DNA from: Dehalococcoidia bacterium | Lineage (GTDB): Bacteria; Chloroflexota; Dehalococcoidia; Tepidiformales; Tepidiformaceae | DNA length: 64,000 nucleotides | Direction: 5' to 3' | NCBI GenBank assembly: GCA_020850615.1 | Contig: JADZEI010000021.1 | Location: forward strand, 166,103-230,102 | Part shown: piece after piece, positions 15,913-24,597 of the stretch | Layout: each line of letters begins with the position of its first letter | Numbering within the stretch: position 1 is the first letter of the stretch | Translations under genes and position numbers: made by a program | The notes under the pieces: generated by a model | Databases searched by the model: none | Told to the model about the DNA's origin: nothing | Seen by the model: only the letters and a program-made list of their open reading frames with translations

Positions 15913-16869
15913 CTACAGGTCGACGCGCACGGATGCGGCGTCGTTCACGTTGATGCAGTTCGATTTGCGCAGCATGCGCTTGATGATCGCCGTGAGCACG
16001 CGGCCGGGGCCGAACTCGACAAACGTGGTCACGCCCTGCGCGCCCAGGTACTCGACGGTGTTGCTCCACTGCACCGGCCGCGAGACCTGGTCCACCAGCT
16101 CGTTCCGGACGGAGAGCTCGTCGGCGACGGGCGTGGCCGTGCAGTTGACCACCACGGGCACCAGCGGCGCCTCGACGGTCGCGGTCGCGATGTGCTGGAC
16201 CATGCCTTCGGCGGCGGGCTTCATGAGCGAGCTGTGGAAGGCGCCGCTGACGCTCAGCGGGATGACCTTCACGGCGCCGCGGGCCTTGGCGTAGTCGAGC
16301 GCGCGGACGACGGCTTCGCGGCGGCCGCCGATGACGACCTGGCCGGGCGCGTTCACGTTGCAGACCTCCGCGCCGGCTTCGCGGCAGACTTCCTCGCAGT
16401 CGGCAATGTCGAGCCCGAGAATGGCGGCCATGGTGCCGGGATTGCGGTCGCCGGCGGCCTGCATGAGCTCGCCGCGGGCGCGCAGAAGGGTGACCGCACT
16501 TTCGAACGAGAGCGAACCGGCGGCGACCAGCGCGGTGTACTCGCCGAGCGAGTGGCCGGCGACATAGGCGGGCCGCCCGAGCAGGTTCGGCGAGATCTCG
16601 CTCGCGACCTTCAGGAGGGCGAGGCTCGTGACGGCGATGGCCGGCTGGGTGTTGCGGGTCTGCTGGAGGTCCTCTTCGGGGCCTTCGAAGCAGAGGCGGC
16701 TGAGCTTGAACCCGAGGATCTCGTCGGCGCGGTCGTAGAGCTCACGCGCCGAGTGGAACTGGTCGTAGAGGTCCTTGCCCATGCCGACGAACTGGGCGCC
16801 CTGCCCCGGGAAGACGAAGGCACGGTCCTTGTGGACGTGGTCGGTTAAGGCGAGGAACCGCCCGTGCAC
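15913..16869 (-). CDS. fabD: malonyl-CoA:ACP transacylase
   Basis: A 318-aa acyltransferase transferring malonyl from CoA to ACP. It has the FPGQGAQFVGMG start motif, the nucleophile serine in GHSLGEYTAL, the catalytic His in SGAFHSSLM, and FVEFGPGRVL near the end. No ATG is available close to the conserved start. A GTG at 16869, 14 bases after the rpmF stop, gives the expected length but has no obvious ribosome-binding site, so the N-terminus is uncertain by a few residues. Longer in-frame extensions run through rpmF and are not credible. Confidence 0.92.
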   Translation of the reverse strand: MHGRFLALTDHVHKDRAFVFPGQGAQFVGMGKDLYDQFHSARELYDRADEILGFKLSRLCFEGPEEDLQQTRNTQPAIAVTSLALLKVASEISPNLLGRPAYVAGHSLGEYTALVAAGSLSFESAVTLLRARGELMQAAGDRNPGTMAAILGLDIADCEEVCREAGAEVCNVNAPGQVVIGGRREAVVRALDYAKARGAVKVIPLSVSGAFHSSLMKPAAEGMVQHIATATVEAPLVPVVVNCTATPVADELSVRNELVDQVSRPVQWSNTVEYLGAQGVTTFVEFGPGRVLTAIIKRMLRKSNCINVNDAASVRVDL

Positions 16870-16883
16870 GGCCGGCGAGGGGA

Positions 16884-17078
16884 CTACTCGAGCTCGGGAT
16901 TCGGAAGCGTGATCGCCTCGCGGCCCCGGTACGTCCCGCAGATCGGGCAGGCGTGGTGCGCCAGGCGCGGGCTCTTGCACCGCGGACAGTCGATGACGTG
17001 CGGCATCTTGATGGCCAGGTGACTGCGGCGCTTCCCCTGGCGCGATTTGGGGTACTTCCGCTTCGGCAGCGGGGGCAT
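16884..17078 (-). CDS. rpmF: 50S ribosomal protein L32
   Basis: A 64-aa L32 with the basic N-terminus MPPLPKRKYPKSRQGKRRSH and a zinc ribbon formed by CPRC and CPIC, the zinc-containing form of L32. AAGGAGA precedes the ATG. It sits between the yceD-like gene and fabD, the classic rpmF-fatty acid synthesis arrangement. Confidence 0.96.
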   Translation of the reverse strand: MPPLPKRKYPKSRQGKRRSHLAIKMPHVIDCPRCKSPRLAHHACPICGTYRGREAITLPNPELE

Positions 17079-17268
17079 AGCGGGTCTCCTTCAGGTCGTT
17101 ACCCATCCGAACGTCTCAGTGCCGCGACGGGCGCCCATTCGGCCGGCCCGGTCGCAACTGCAGCGAGCGAAGCTCCGGCGGCCGGGAGGCAACACGGAGC
17201 GGGCCGCAGGGCGCGGCCGTCTCGCTATATTGCCGGACAGGCGGGCTAGTGTCGATTGCGCCGGCGCC
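17079..17268. other. gene-free spacer between yceD and rpmF
   Basis: About 190 bases with no credible reading frame. It is longer than the usual yceD-rpmF spacing and may hold a promoter for the rpmF-fab genes. I see no hairpin or consensus promoter that can be called with confidence. Confidence 0.4.
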
Positions 17269-17769
17269 TCAGCCGGTTTCGCCCAGCTTCAGCCCGGCCA
17301 GCGCCGCCCAGCGCGAATCGAGCGGCGCGCGGTCGCAGGCGCAGATCCCGAGGCTGAGATCCTGCCCGCATTCGGAGCAGATCCCCGGGCAGTCCTCGCG
17401 GCAAAGCGGCTGCATCTCGGTCGCCATCTCGGTGTACTGCCGCACCGCCTCGGTGATGTCGATCATGTGGTTCAGGTCGATGCGGAAGGCCTCGGGGTCG
17501 TCGGGTTCGGCCAGGCGCTGGCCGGTCACCGGGTCGAGCTGCTGGGCGAAGATCTCCTCGAAGCGGATGTGCTCGGGCGTCGCGATCGGTGCCAGGCAGC
17601 GGCTGCAGGTGGTGTCGATGAGGACATCGGCGTCGCAGCGCACGAGCACGCCGCTGGGCACGCGGATCATCTCGACCGTGCCGCGGTGGACCGGGGCCTC
17701 GGGTTCGAGCACGGGGTGGCGGGACGAACCGACCGGTTCGCGGAGCAGTTGAGAAACGTTGAACAACAT
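17269..17769 (-). CDS. YceD/DUF177 family large-ribosomal-subunit assembly protein
   Basis: A 166-aa DUF177 protein, the family that precedes rpmF in most bacteria and is implicated in 23S rRNA accumulation and ribosome assembly. Cysteine pairs occur at CSRC (mid-protein) and at CREDCPGICSECG near the C-terminus, consistent with a zinc site as in many members. The ATG at 17769 follows a GAGGT element; the longer frame upstream lacks family-like sequence. It is the first gene of the long minus-strand run. Confidence 0.85.
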   Translation of the reverse strand: MLFNVSQLLREPVGSSRHPVLEPEAPVHRGTVEMIRVPSGVLVRCDADVLIDTTCSRCLAPIATPEHIRFEEIFAQQLDPVTGQRLAEPDDPEAFRIDLNHMIDITEAVRQYTEMATEMQPLCREDCPGICSECGQDLSLGICACDRAPLDSRWAALAGLKLGETG

Positions 17770-17957
17770 GAGGGGGACCTCGGCAAAGGAGGTACGTCCA
17801 GTATAGCGAATCGCGAGGCCCGGGCCGGTGAGCGGCGATGTCGGTGCCATAACGGGTAGCCGGAGCGTAACGATTCGTGAACCTGTGGGCCGGGGCGGCG
17901 CCGGGCCGTTTACGGGCCGATCGCCGGGGGCGTAGCCTTAGCGCTACGGTTAGCCCA

Positions 17958-18659
17958 ATGAGCACAGTACTCGAACTCCTCACCCTCCAGGGCCTCGACG
18001 ACGAAGCCGCCGCGCTGCGGGCCGCGCTATCGGATGTCGAACGGCGCATCGCCGGCGACGAAGAGCTGATGAACGCCCGCCGCGCCTTCGCCGAGGCCGA
18101 CGACCGGGTGAACGAGGTGCGCCGGCGGCAGCGCCGGCTCGAAGACGAGATCGAGACGCTGAGCGACAAGATCGCGCGCGAGGAGAAGCGGCTCTACGAC
18201 GGCTCCGTGAAGAACCCGAAGGAGCTGAGCTCGCTCCAGCACGAAGTCGAGTCGCTCAAGGCGCACCGCAGCCCCTTCGAGGACGAGCTCATCGGCGTGC
18301 TCGACGAGTTCGAGCGCGAGGAGCGGGCACGCAAGGAGGCCGCCCGCACGATGGCCCAGCTCGAAGCGCTGCGCGAAGCCCACCTCGTCGACCTGCGGAG
18401 GGAGGGGCGCCGCCTGAACGACGCGATCCTCAAATCCGACACGCGGCGCGAAATCCAGAAGGCGAAGATCCCGCCGCGGCCGCTCGCCGCCTACGAGGAC
18501 CTCCGCCGCCGCAAGGGAGGCATGGCGATCGCGAAGATCTCGGCGGGGTCGTGCCTGGGCTGCCGGGTGAGCGTCCCCGACGCGATCCGGCGGCGGGCGC
18601 TGTCGTCCAACGAGCTCGCGCAGTGCCCCAACTGCGAACGCATCCTCTCCCTGGGCTGA
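17958..18659 (+). CDS. coiled-coil protein with C-terminal zinc ribbon (CT398/DUF164-like)
   Basis: A 233-aa protein, mostly long coiled coil (about residues 20-170, with heptads such as RRQRRLEDEIETLSDKIAREE), ending in a zinc ribbon with CLGC and CPNC. This is the layout of the widespread CT398/DUF164 family, members of which bind RNA polymerase sigma-54 or flagellar components in some bacteria. Its role here is not known. The ATG is preceded by a short intergenic region divergent from yceD. The next gene (degenerate recombinase) starts four bases after its stop, so they are probably cotranscribed. Confidence 0.8.
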   Translation: MSTVLELLTLQGLDDEAAALRAALSDVERRIAGDEELMNARRAFAEADDRVNEVRRRQRRLEDEIETLSDKIAREEKRLYDGSVKNPKELSSLQHEVESLKAHRSPFEDELIGVLDEFEREERARKEAARTMAQLEALREAHLVDLRREGRRLNDAILKSDTRREIQKAKIPPRPLAAYEDLRRRKGGMAIAKISAGSCLGCRVSVPDAIRRRALSSNELAQCPNCERILSLG

Positions 18660-18663
18660 GCGC

Positions 18664-20085
18664 GTGAAGGCCGTCGGGTACTTCGTCGAAGGAGCGAAGC
18701 GGAACGGGCACAAGCGCGGCATCGGCGACCAGAACCGCGCCTTCCTCGATTTCTGCAGCCGGCAGGGCTACGAAGTGGCCGGCACCTTCCTCGATACGGC
18801 CGACCCCGAAGCGCCCGGCAGCGGCTTCCGCCAGATGCTCTCGTTCCTGCAGCGCGCCGACCGGGGCTTCACCGTGGTGGCGGTCGATTCGCTCGGCGTG
18901 CTCGGCGCGGACCTCGGCGAGGCCGCGATGAAGCTGCTCACGATCGAGACCTCGGGCGTCACCGTCGTATCGGTCCACACGGCGAAGGAGCTGGCGAAGG
19001 AGCTCGTCGAGACCTGGGCCGAGCGCGGCGACGAAACGCCCGTGAGCGAGCGGGTGCGCGCGGCGATGCGGCGCAAGGCGGTGAAGGGCGAGGTCCTCGG
19101 GCGGCCGCCCTATGGCTACCACGTCGGGCCCCGGCGCCGGCTCGAGCTCGTGCCGGACGAGGCGGTGGTCGTGCGCTACATCTTCCGGCTCTACCTCCAG
19201 GAAGGGCTCGGCATTCGGAAGATCGCGGGCAAGCTGAACGAGGAGGGGATCCTCACCCGGCGCGGCGGCCGCTGGAGCATGGTCAGCGTGCGCGACCTGC
19301 TCCGGAACCGCGTCTACCTCGGCACGTACACGCGCTTCGGAGTGAAGATCCCCGGTAGTCACGCACCGCTGGTCTCGCAGGAGGACTTCCGCCAGGTGCA
19401 GGAGCGGCTCCAATCGCGCTCGGGCGAGGTGCGCGAACGGACGGTGACGCCCTTCCTGCTCTCGGGGCTGCTCTACTGCGCCCGCTGCGGCAACCGCATG
19501 ATCGGCGTGAGCCGCCGCCAGAAGTGGAAGACGCGCGACGGCGAGGAGCACTCCTCCTCGTACCGGTACTACCAGTGCGAAAGCCGCACGAACCAGAGCT
19601 CCTGCGGCTACAACACCCAGCGCGCCCAAGAGATCGAGGCGCGCGTGCGGGCGATGGTCGCCGAGGTCGAGGATTCGCCGCAGGTGCGCCGGGTACGCCG
19701 CGCGGGCAACGTCGATTCCTACGTACTCGACCTCATCGCCGAGGTCGACCGGATCGAAGCGCGCATGCGGAAGACGCGGCGCCAGCTCGAAGAGATCGTG
19801 GCCGATACGGCGCACGGCCACCTGAGCCTCGAACGGATGCGCGCGCTCGGGAGCGAGCTGGCCAAAGAGCAGCAGGACCAGGCCGGGGAGCTCGCCGCCG
19901 CGAAGGCCCGCCTCGCCGCGCACCAGTCGGAGTCTGAACGGCACCGCCACCTGGACGACCTGCGCGCGCGCCTGACCACGAGCTGGGACGAGATGCCGTT
20001 CGCGGAGCTCCAGCGGGCCCTGCGCGAAGTCGTGGACCGGGTGGACGTGGACGGCGACGAGAGCCGGCTCTTCCTGCGGCCGTAG
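18664..20085 (+). CDS. large serine recombinase-like protein with degenerate catalytic domain
   Basis: A 473-aa protein with the full architecture of a large serine recombinase: N-terminal resolvase-like domain (1-140), recombinase DNA-binding domain (VLGRPPYGYHV, ILTRRGGRWSMVSVRDLL), a zinc beta-ribbon (CARCGNRM ... YYQC ... SCGYN) and a C-terminal coiled coil. The catalytic motif is missing: where active enzymes read YxRVST, this one reads YFVEGA, so the Arg and nucleophile Ser are Val and Gly. The usual DRLSR-like motif is DSLGVL, lacking its arginines. It should bind DNA but not cut it by the known mechanism. GTG start, four bases after the coiled-coil zinc-ribbon gene. No att-like repeats were seen. 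Confidence 0.8.
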   Translation: MKAVGYFVEGAKRNGHKRGIGDQNRAFLDFCSRQGYEVAGTFLDTADPEAPGSGFRQMLSFLQRADRGFTVVAVDSLGVLGADLGEAAMKLLTIETSGVTVVSVHTAKELAKELVETWAERGDETPVSERVRAAMRRKAVKGEVLGRPPYGYHVGPRRRLELVPDEAVVVRYIFRLYLQEGLGIRKIAGKLNEEGILTRRGGRWSMVSVRDLLRNRVYLGTYTRFGVKIPGSHAPLVSQEDFRQVQERLQSRSGEVRERTVTPFLLSGLLYCARCGNRMIGVSRRQKWKTRDGEEHSSSYRYYQCESRTNQSSCGYNTQRAQEIEARVRAMVAEVEDSPQVRRVRRAGNVDSYVLDLIAEVDRIEARMRKTRRQLEEIVADTAHGHLSLERMRALGSELAKEQQDQAGELAAAKARLAAHQSESERHRHLDDLRARLTTSWDEMPFAELQRALREVVDRVDVDGDESRLFLRP

Positions 20086-20104
20086 TCCCGCCGGGAACGG
20101 CGAA

Positions 20105-20124
20105 GCGCCGGGTTGCCCCGGCGC
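20105..20124 (+). terminator. GC-rich hairpin between convergent genes
   Basis: GCGCCGGG and CCCGGCGC arms (8 bp) around a TTGC loop lie between the convergent recombinase-like and chemoreceptor genes. No T-run follows, so it may stop transcription only weakly or with Rho. Confidence 0.5.
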
Positions 20125-20151
20125 CTCGGTGGATGATCCCTGGTGCGGCGG

Positions 20152-21810
20152 TCAGGCCGCCTGGTTGAGCGCGCCCTTTTCCGGCACGAACGTCTCGCCC
20201 TTCGAGTTGTGGGCGATGTGGCCGAAGCGGCCGATGAAGCCGCTCAGCTCCGACGTGCTCGACGCGAGCGACTGCGACTGGCGGGCCGCCTCGCTAATCT
20301 GGGTCGACACTTCCTCGGCGCTGGCGGAAACCTGCTCGCTGGCGGCTGCCGCCTCCTCGGCGATGGCGCTGGCGTCGGCCACGGCAGAGACCACGCGCTG
20401 GCTGGCAGCGCTCATGTCGGTCGCCAGGTGGGCCGACCGCTCGGCGAGGGAGGCGAGCTCCGTGAGGAGCGAGCCCATCTCGGCGGCGGCGCCTTCGACG
20501 CTCGCGGACGCCTGCTTGATGGCGCTGATCTCGGTGTTCACCTGGCCCGCGCTCTCGACGATGCGGCCGAGGGCATCGCCGGCCGTCGCGGCACGTTCGC
20601 TGCCGGTTTCGACATCGGCGAGGCTGCGCTCCATGGCCTTGACGGCGCGCTCGGTGCCCCGCTGCACGCCGCTGATCAGGTCCGAGATCTCCTTCGTGGC
20701 GAGCGCGGTCCGCTCGGCGAGCGAGCGCACGTTTTCGGCGACGACGGCGAAGCCGCGGCCCTGCTCACCAGCACGGGCAGCCTCGATCGCGGCGTTGAGC
20801 GCCAGCAGGTTGGTCTGGGCGGCGATGTCCTGGATGACCTGGACGATCGCACCGATCTGGGAGCCCTGCTTGCCGAGCTCCTCGATCTCGCCGGCCGACT
20901 CGGTCACGGTGCGGCGGATGATGTCCATCGCCTCGACCGTCTGCTGTACGGCGACGGTGCCTTCCTCGGCAGCGTGCAGCGAACCTTCGCCGCGCGTCAC
21001 GGCGGAGTTCGACGCTTCGGCCACGAGGGCGAGCGCGTCTTCGACCTGGGCGGTCGCGGCGACAGCCTGCTGGATGCTCGCGACCTGGCTGGCCGCCCCG
21101 GCTTCGATGTCGGACGCGGAGGTGCTGAGCTCCTGCATGTCGGCGTTCATGCTGATAAGGGCGGAGGTCTGGGAGGTCGCGCCGCGGGCGATCTCGTCGA
21201 CCGCGTTCGCGATTTCGCGCGCGGCCGTGTCGACGTGGCCCACGCGGACCCCGAGCTCCTTCAGCGGCCCGCCGAGGTTGTCGTGGATGTCGACGAGCTG
21301 TTCGAGCACGCCCTCGCTGATGAACGTCTCGACCGCGAGCGTCATGTCGAGGACGAAGACCTTCTGGAAGGCGATGATCGTGTTGATCAGCCTGTCACCC
21401 TTGAGCTTCTTCGCCAGCAGCGGGAAGACGATGCTCGCGTAGATCGAGTAGTTGCCGACGTTCCAGCGCGGTTCGACGTTGAGCTTGGCGTGGACCAGGC
21501 CCACCTTCAGACGCTGCTCGAAGTACTCCTCGTCGAAGCGGCCATCGAGGATGCGGAGGAAGTACTTCTTCTGGGCGACCTCCATGACGGCCCGGCTCGA
21601 GCCGACGCTGGTGATCTTCTGGTTCCATTCGGCGAACGAGGACGAGTGGTCGTAGAAGCGCTTGACGATGTCGTCCACGTGCGGGCGGAGGATCGGCGCC
21701 GCCGCGCGGATGAGCTCCGCGTCCGCTTCGGTGACGGCAATCCAGCGCAGGCGAAGCGACTGGTCGGCGGGGGTGACATGAAGGCGTTGCGTCAGGGTCT
21801 GGACGGCCAT
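20152..21810 (-). CDS. soluble protoglobin-coupled chemoreceptor (HemAT-like)
   Basis: A 552-aa methyl-accepting protein with no TM helix. Residues 1-190 form a globin-coupled sensor domain: the segment [14 protein letters not shown] carries the proximal histidine of protoglobins. After a linker the signalling domain follows, with the conserved hairpin tip containing [20 protein letters not shown] and [17 protein letters not shown]. HemAT proteins sense oxygen through haem and control CheA. No che genes are in the window, so it must act with a distant cluster or be an orphan sensor. The ATG follows AAAGGA at about 12 bases. Confidence 0.9.
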   Translation of the reverse strand: MAVQTLTQRLHVTPADQSLRLRWIAVTEADAELIRAAAPILRPHVDDIVKRFYDHSSSFAEWNQKITSVGSSRAVMEVAQKKYFLRILDGRFDEEYFEQRLKVGLVHAKLNVEPRWNVGNYSIYASIVFPLLAKKLKGDRLINTIIAFQKVFVLDMTLAVETFISEGVLEQLVDIHDNLGGPLKELGVRVGHVDTAAREIANAVDEIARGATSQTSALISMNADMQELSTSASDIEAGAASQVASIQQAVAATAQVEDALALVAEASNSAVTRGEGSLHAAEEGTVAVQQTVEAMDIIRRTVTESAGEIEELGKQGSQIGAIVQVIQDIAAQTNLLALNAAIEAARAGEQGRGFAVVAENVRSLAERTALATKEISDLISGVQRGTERAVKAMERSLADVETGSERAATAGDALGRIVESAGQVNTEISAIKQASASVEGAAAEMGSLLTELASLAERSAHLATDMSAASQRVVSAVADASAIAEEAAAASEQVSASAEEVSTQISEAARQSQSLASSTSELSGFIGRFGHIAHNSKGETFVPEKGALNQAA

Positions 21811-22365
21811 GTGCGGGCGGTATTCCTTTGATGTAAGTTGCGGCGGATGCCCCTGCCCCGCAGGGTCATAGTCGGCGGCCGGGCGGGCGGCTAGTATCCG
21901 GGGATTTCCTCGCATCCGGCTCCCTATTCCTGCCCGGGGTAGGGGATTTCCCCGAGATTGTCGGCGCGTCACCCCTCATCTGAAGGGCGTTCGTTATGCA
22001 ACTGAAATCATTCTGCCCCAGCTTTCCATTGGCCTGACAAATGCCCCGTCACTCATAACGTGTCTCTTTGTTCGCGCTCTGCATGGCGTGTTATGAGGAT
22101 CCGGCTCCCCTTCCGCCGCCCGAATGAGGGAACCCCCGGATGTACGGCGTTTCGACGGAATGACGGAGGAAACTGCGAAAAACTACGAGCCGCACTGCAC
22201 GGGGCGGCTCCGGGGCCCAGGCACCTGGCTACGTGTTCACCCGCCGGCTTGTGGGGTTCCGCCGTATTCGCGCACCAGACACAAGCCCGTACGCTGCGAG
22301 GAACATCACACCCGCGCCCGCCACGGTGCTTGCGCTGTGGATGGCGCGCATCGCAGAGTTTCGCC
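21811..22365. other. 555-bp divergent intergenic region, with inverted repeats
   Basis: This lies between the chemoreceptor (minus) and pfkA (plus) and holds no convincing gene. It contains CTCATAAC (22052-22059) and GTTATGAG (22090-22097) as an inverted pair 30 bases apart, plus another GTTATG at 21993-21998. Such a set could be operators or a transcript hairpin. The pfkA start has only a weak ribosome-binding site. Confidence 0.5.
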
Positions 22366-23337
22366 ATGCAACGAATCGGCATCCTCACCAGCGGCGGCGA
22401 CGCCCCGGGCATGAACGCCGCCATCCGGGCCGCCGTCCGCACCGCCCGCGCGAAGGGCATGTCGGTGGCCGGCTACCACGATGGCTACACCGGCTTCGTC
22501 GAAAACCGCTACACCGAGCTCACCAGCCGAAGCGTCGGCAATGTCATCCAGACCGGCGGCACCTTCCTCGGCACGTCACGGTGCAAGGCCTTCCTCGACC
22601 CGAAGGTCCGGGCCGAGTCCGTCGCCCAGATGCGCGAGATCGGCGTCGAAGGCCTGGTCGTCATCGGCGGCGACGGCAGCTTCCGGGGCGCGCTCACGCT
22701 CGAATCGGAGCACAACATCGCCGTCGCCGGCATCCCCGGCACGATCGACAACGATGTCTGGGGCACGGAAGAGACGATCGGCTTCGACACCGCCGTGAAC
22801 ACCGCCATGCGCGCGATCGACCAGCTCCGCGACACCGGCGAGTCCACCGGGATGATGTTCTTCGTCGAAGTGATGGGCCGCACCAGCGGCGCGATCGCGA
22901 TGTACACCGCGCTCGCCGGCGGCGCTGCCAGCGTCGTTGTCCCGGAGGAAGACGAGGACTGGACCGTCATCGCCCGGCACATCAAGGACCAGATGGCGCG
23001 CGGCAAGAAGAGCCACATCATCGTCGTCGCCGAGGGCGAGCAGGCGGGCGGCGCCTTTGCCGTGGCCGGGCGCCTCGGCGCGCGGCTGGACCACGAGTTC
23101 CGCGTGGTGATCCTCGGCCACATCCAGCGCGGCGGGTCGCCGACCATGCGCGACCGGCTGGTGGCGTCGCAATCGGGCGCCCTCGCGGTCGAGGCCCTGC
23201 ACCAGGACCGGTCGGGGTTCATGGTCGGGATCCAACACAGCACGCCCGTGCTGGTGCCACTGAAGGAAGCGGTCGAGCGGGGCCACCCCGAGCCGCGGAT
23301 GGACGTCCTCGCCCTGGCGCGGCACATCGCCGGATAG
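22366..23337 (+). CDS. pfkA: ATP-type 6-phosphofructokinase
   Basis: A 323-aa phosphofructokinase, converting fructose-6-phosphate to fructose-1,6-bisphosphate in glycolysis. ILTSGGDAPGMNAAIR at the N-terminus binds nucleotide. GGDGS and PGTIDND, rather than GGDDS and PKTIDND, indicate the ATP-dependent rather than the pyrophosphate-dependent type. MGRTSGAIA and the ILGHIQRGGSPT motif complete the active site. The ATG is the first in a long open frame whose upstream 100 codons resemble no protein. It is divergent from the chemoreceptor; bcp follows on the same strand 62 bases later. Confidence 0.92.
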   Translation: MQRIGILTSGGDAPGMNAAIRAAVRTARAKGMSVAGYHDGYTGFVENRYTELTSRSVGNVIQTGGTFLGTSRCKAFLDPKVRAESVAQMREIGVEGLVVIGGDGSFRGALTLESEHNIAVAGIPGTIDNDVWGTEETIGFDTAVNTAMRAIDQLRDTGESTGMMFFVEVMGRTSGAIAMYTALAGGAASVVVPEEDEDWTVIARHIKDQMARGKKSHIIVVAEGEQAGGAFAVAGRLGARLDHEFRVVILGHIQRGGSPTMRDRLVASQSGALAVEALHQDRSGFMVGIQHSTPVLVPLKEAVERGHPEPRMDVLALARHIAG

Positions 23338-23399
23338 CCCGCGGCACCTGCTACGATCGCTGTGGCGCCCGCTGGGCGACATCACCCGGGGGTGCGCCT

Positions 23400-23882
23400 G
23401 TGGCGACGACGATGCCTGCGCTCGATTCCGAAGCTCCCGATTTCGACCTGCGCGACCAGGCTGGCGCGCACGTGCGGCTGCGCGACCTGCGCGGGAGCTG
23501 GGTCGTCCTCTACTTCTACCCGAAGGACGACACGCCCGGCTGCACGAAGGAAGCCTGCAACTTCCGCGACAACCACGCCGCCCTCGCCGAGGCGGGGGCG
23601 GTCGTCGTCGGCGTGAGCGCGGACAGCGAAGCGGCGCACCAGAAGTTCGCGGCGAAGTACGAGCTCCCGTTCCAGCTGCTCGTCGACGGCGAGCACGAGG
23701 TCGCCCGTGCCTATGGCGCGTGGGGCACGAAGAACATGTACGGCAAGACGTACGAAGGGCTCATCCGCTCAACCTTCATCATCTCGCCGGACGGCCGTGT
23801 CGCGAAGGTGTGGCCGAAGGTGAAGCCCGACCGCCACGGCGACGAAGTGCTCGCCTGGCTGCGGGAGCACGCCACCGCCTGA
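23400..23882 (+). CDS. bcp: thioredoxin-dependent peroxiredoxin (Bcp/PrxQ)
   Basis: A 160-aa peroxiredoxin reducing hydrogen peroxide and organic peroxides. The peroxidatic cysteine is in DTPGCTKEAC, with the second cysteine five residues on, the alpha2-type resolving position of PrxQ. FYPKDDTPGC, KYELPFQLLVD and GLIRSTFIIS match the family. GTG at 23400 has GGGGG seven bases upstream; an in-frame ATG at 23412 is the alternative. Confidence 0.93.
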   Translation: MATTMPALDSEAPDFDLRDQAGAHVRLRDLRGSWVVLYFYPKDDTPGCTKEACNFRDNHAALAEAGAVVVGVSADSEAAHQKFAAKYELPFQLLVDGEHEVARAYGAWGTKNMYGKTYEGLIRSTFIISPDGRVAKVWPKVKPDRHGDEVLAWLREHATA

Positions 23883-23895
23883 ACCCGGACCCGGG

Positions 23896-24597
23896 CTACC
23901 CGGCCGCCGCGGCCCCCGGGAGCGAGTAGCGGAAGCGGCAGGCGCTCGCACCGTCGATCCGCGTCTCGGCGCTCTCGACGTGGACGCCGAGCAGCGATTC
24001 GAGGCAGTGGTGGTCGCGCTTGCACATGGACGCGCAGACTTCGGCCACGGGCAGGTAGGGGCAGTGGTGCAGGACGAGCTCGTGCTGGCCGTCCTCGGTG
24101 TGCACCTCGGGGAGGAAGCCGCTCTCGGCGAGCTGCGCGACCATCGCCTGCTCCCGCAGCGCCGGGTCGGACGAGTGGCCGGCGCGCGCGATTGCGGCCT
24201 CGCCGCGGCGCACCTCCATCTGGTCGATGAAGCGCGCGTAGAGCGCGGGGTCTTCCTGCTTCACGAACGCGGTCAGCTCTTGGGCGTAGGCGCGGACGTT
24301 GTTGGGGAAGATGCTGTCGCCGCGGGCGGTGAGGGAATAGACGTGGCGGCGGCGCCCCGGGCCCTGCCCGACGGCAAGGTATTCAACGTAGCCGCGCATG
24401 TGCAGCCGCTTGAGCACGGGGCGCACTGCGCTGACGGAGCGCCAGAGGGCGGCGGCGAGCTGGTCCACGTCCTGGCCGGGCGCCCGCTTCAGCTGCGTGA
24501 GCACGCTGATCGCGGCGCTGGTGAGGCCCGTCCACTCTTCCGGCTCCGGGACCTCGGCTACACCCCGGGGGGAGAACCCGCCCCGGCCACCTGTCAT
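23896..24597 (-). CDS. SufR-like winged-helix regulator with predicted Fe-S site
   Basis: A 233-aa regulator. Residues about 20-95 form a winged helix (TSAAISVLTQLKRAPGQDVDQLAAAL ... VRPVLKRLHMRGYVEY ... RRRHVYSLT). The C-terminal half carries cysteines arranged like SufR and other Fe-S transcription factors: CPY followed after 12 residues by a second Cys (EVCASMC), an extra CLE, and a last Cys in GASACRF. Such proteins repress Fe-S biogenesis (suf) genes and sense iron or redox state. No suf genes are visible here. The start is uncertain: the ATG (MTGGRGG) is chosen, with GTG at 24618 possible. The name is by analogy only. Confidence 0.72.
   Translation of the reverse strand: MTGGRGGFSPRGVAEVPEPEEWTGLTSAAISVLTQLKRAPGQDVDQLAAALWRSVSAVRPVLKRLHMRGYVEYLAVGQGPGRRRHVYSLTARGDSIFPNNVRAYAQELTAFVKQEDPALYARFIDQMEVRRGEAAIARAGHSSDPALREQAMVAQLAESGFLPEVHTEDGQHELVLHHCPYLPVAEVCASMCKRDHHCLESLLGVHVESAETRIDGASACRFRYSLPGAAAAG

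Noticed and set aside
22144..22365. Possible riboswitch or leader peptide before pfkA
   Set aside because: No consensus of known riboswitch classes could be matched and the small frame from 22160 lacks a supporting context.
22233..23882. Plus-strand frame running through pfkA and into bcp
   Set aside because: It reads bcp in the correct frame only at its end; the upstream part is an out-of-frame shadow of pfkA.
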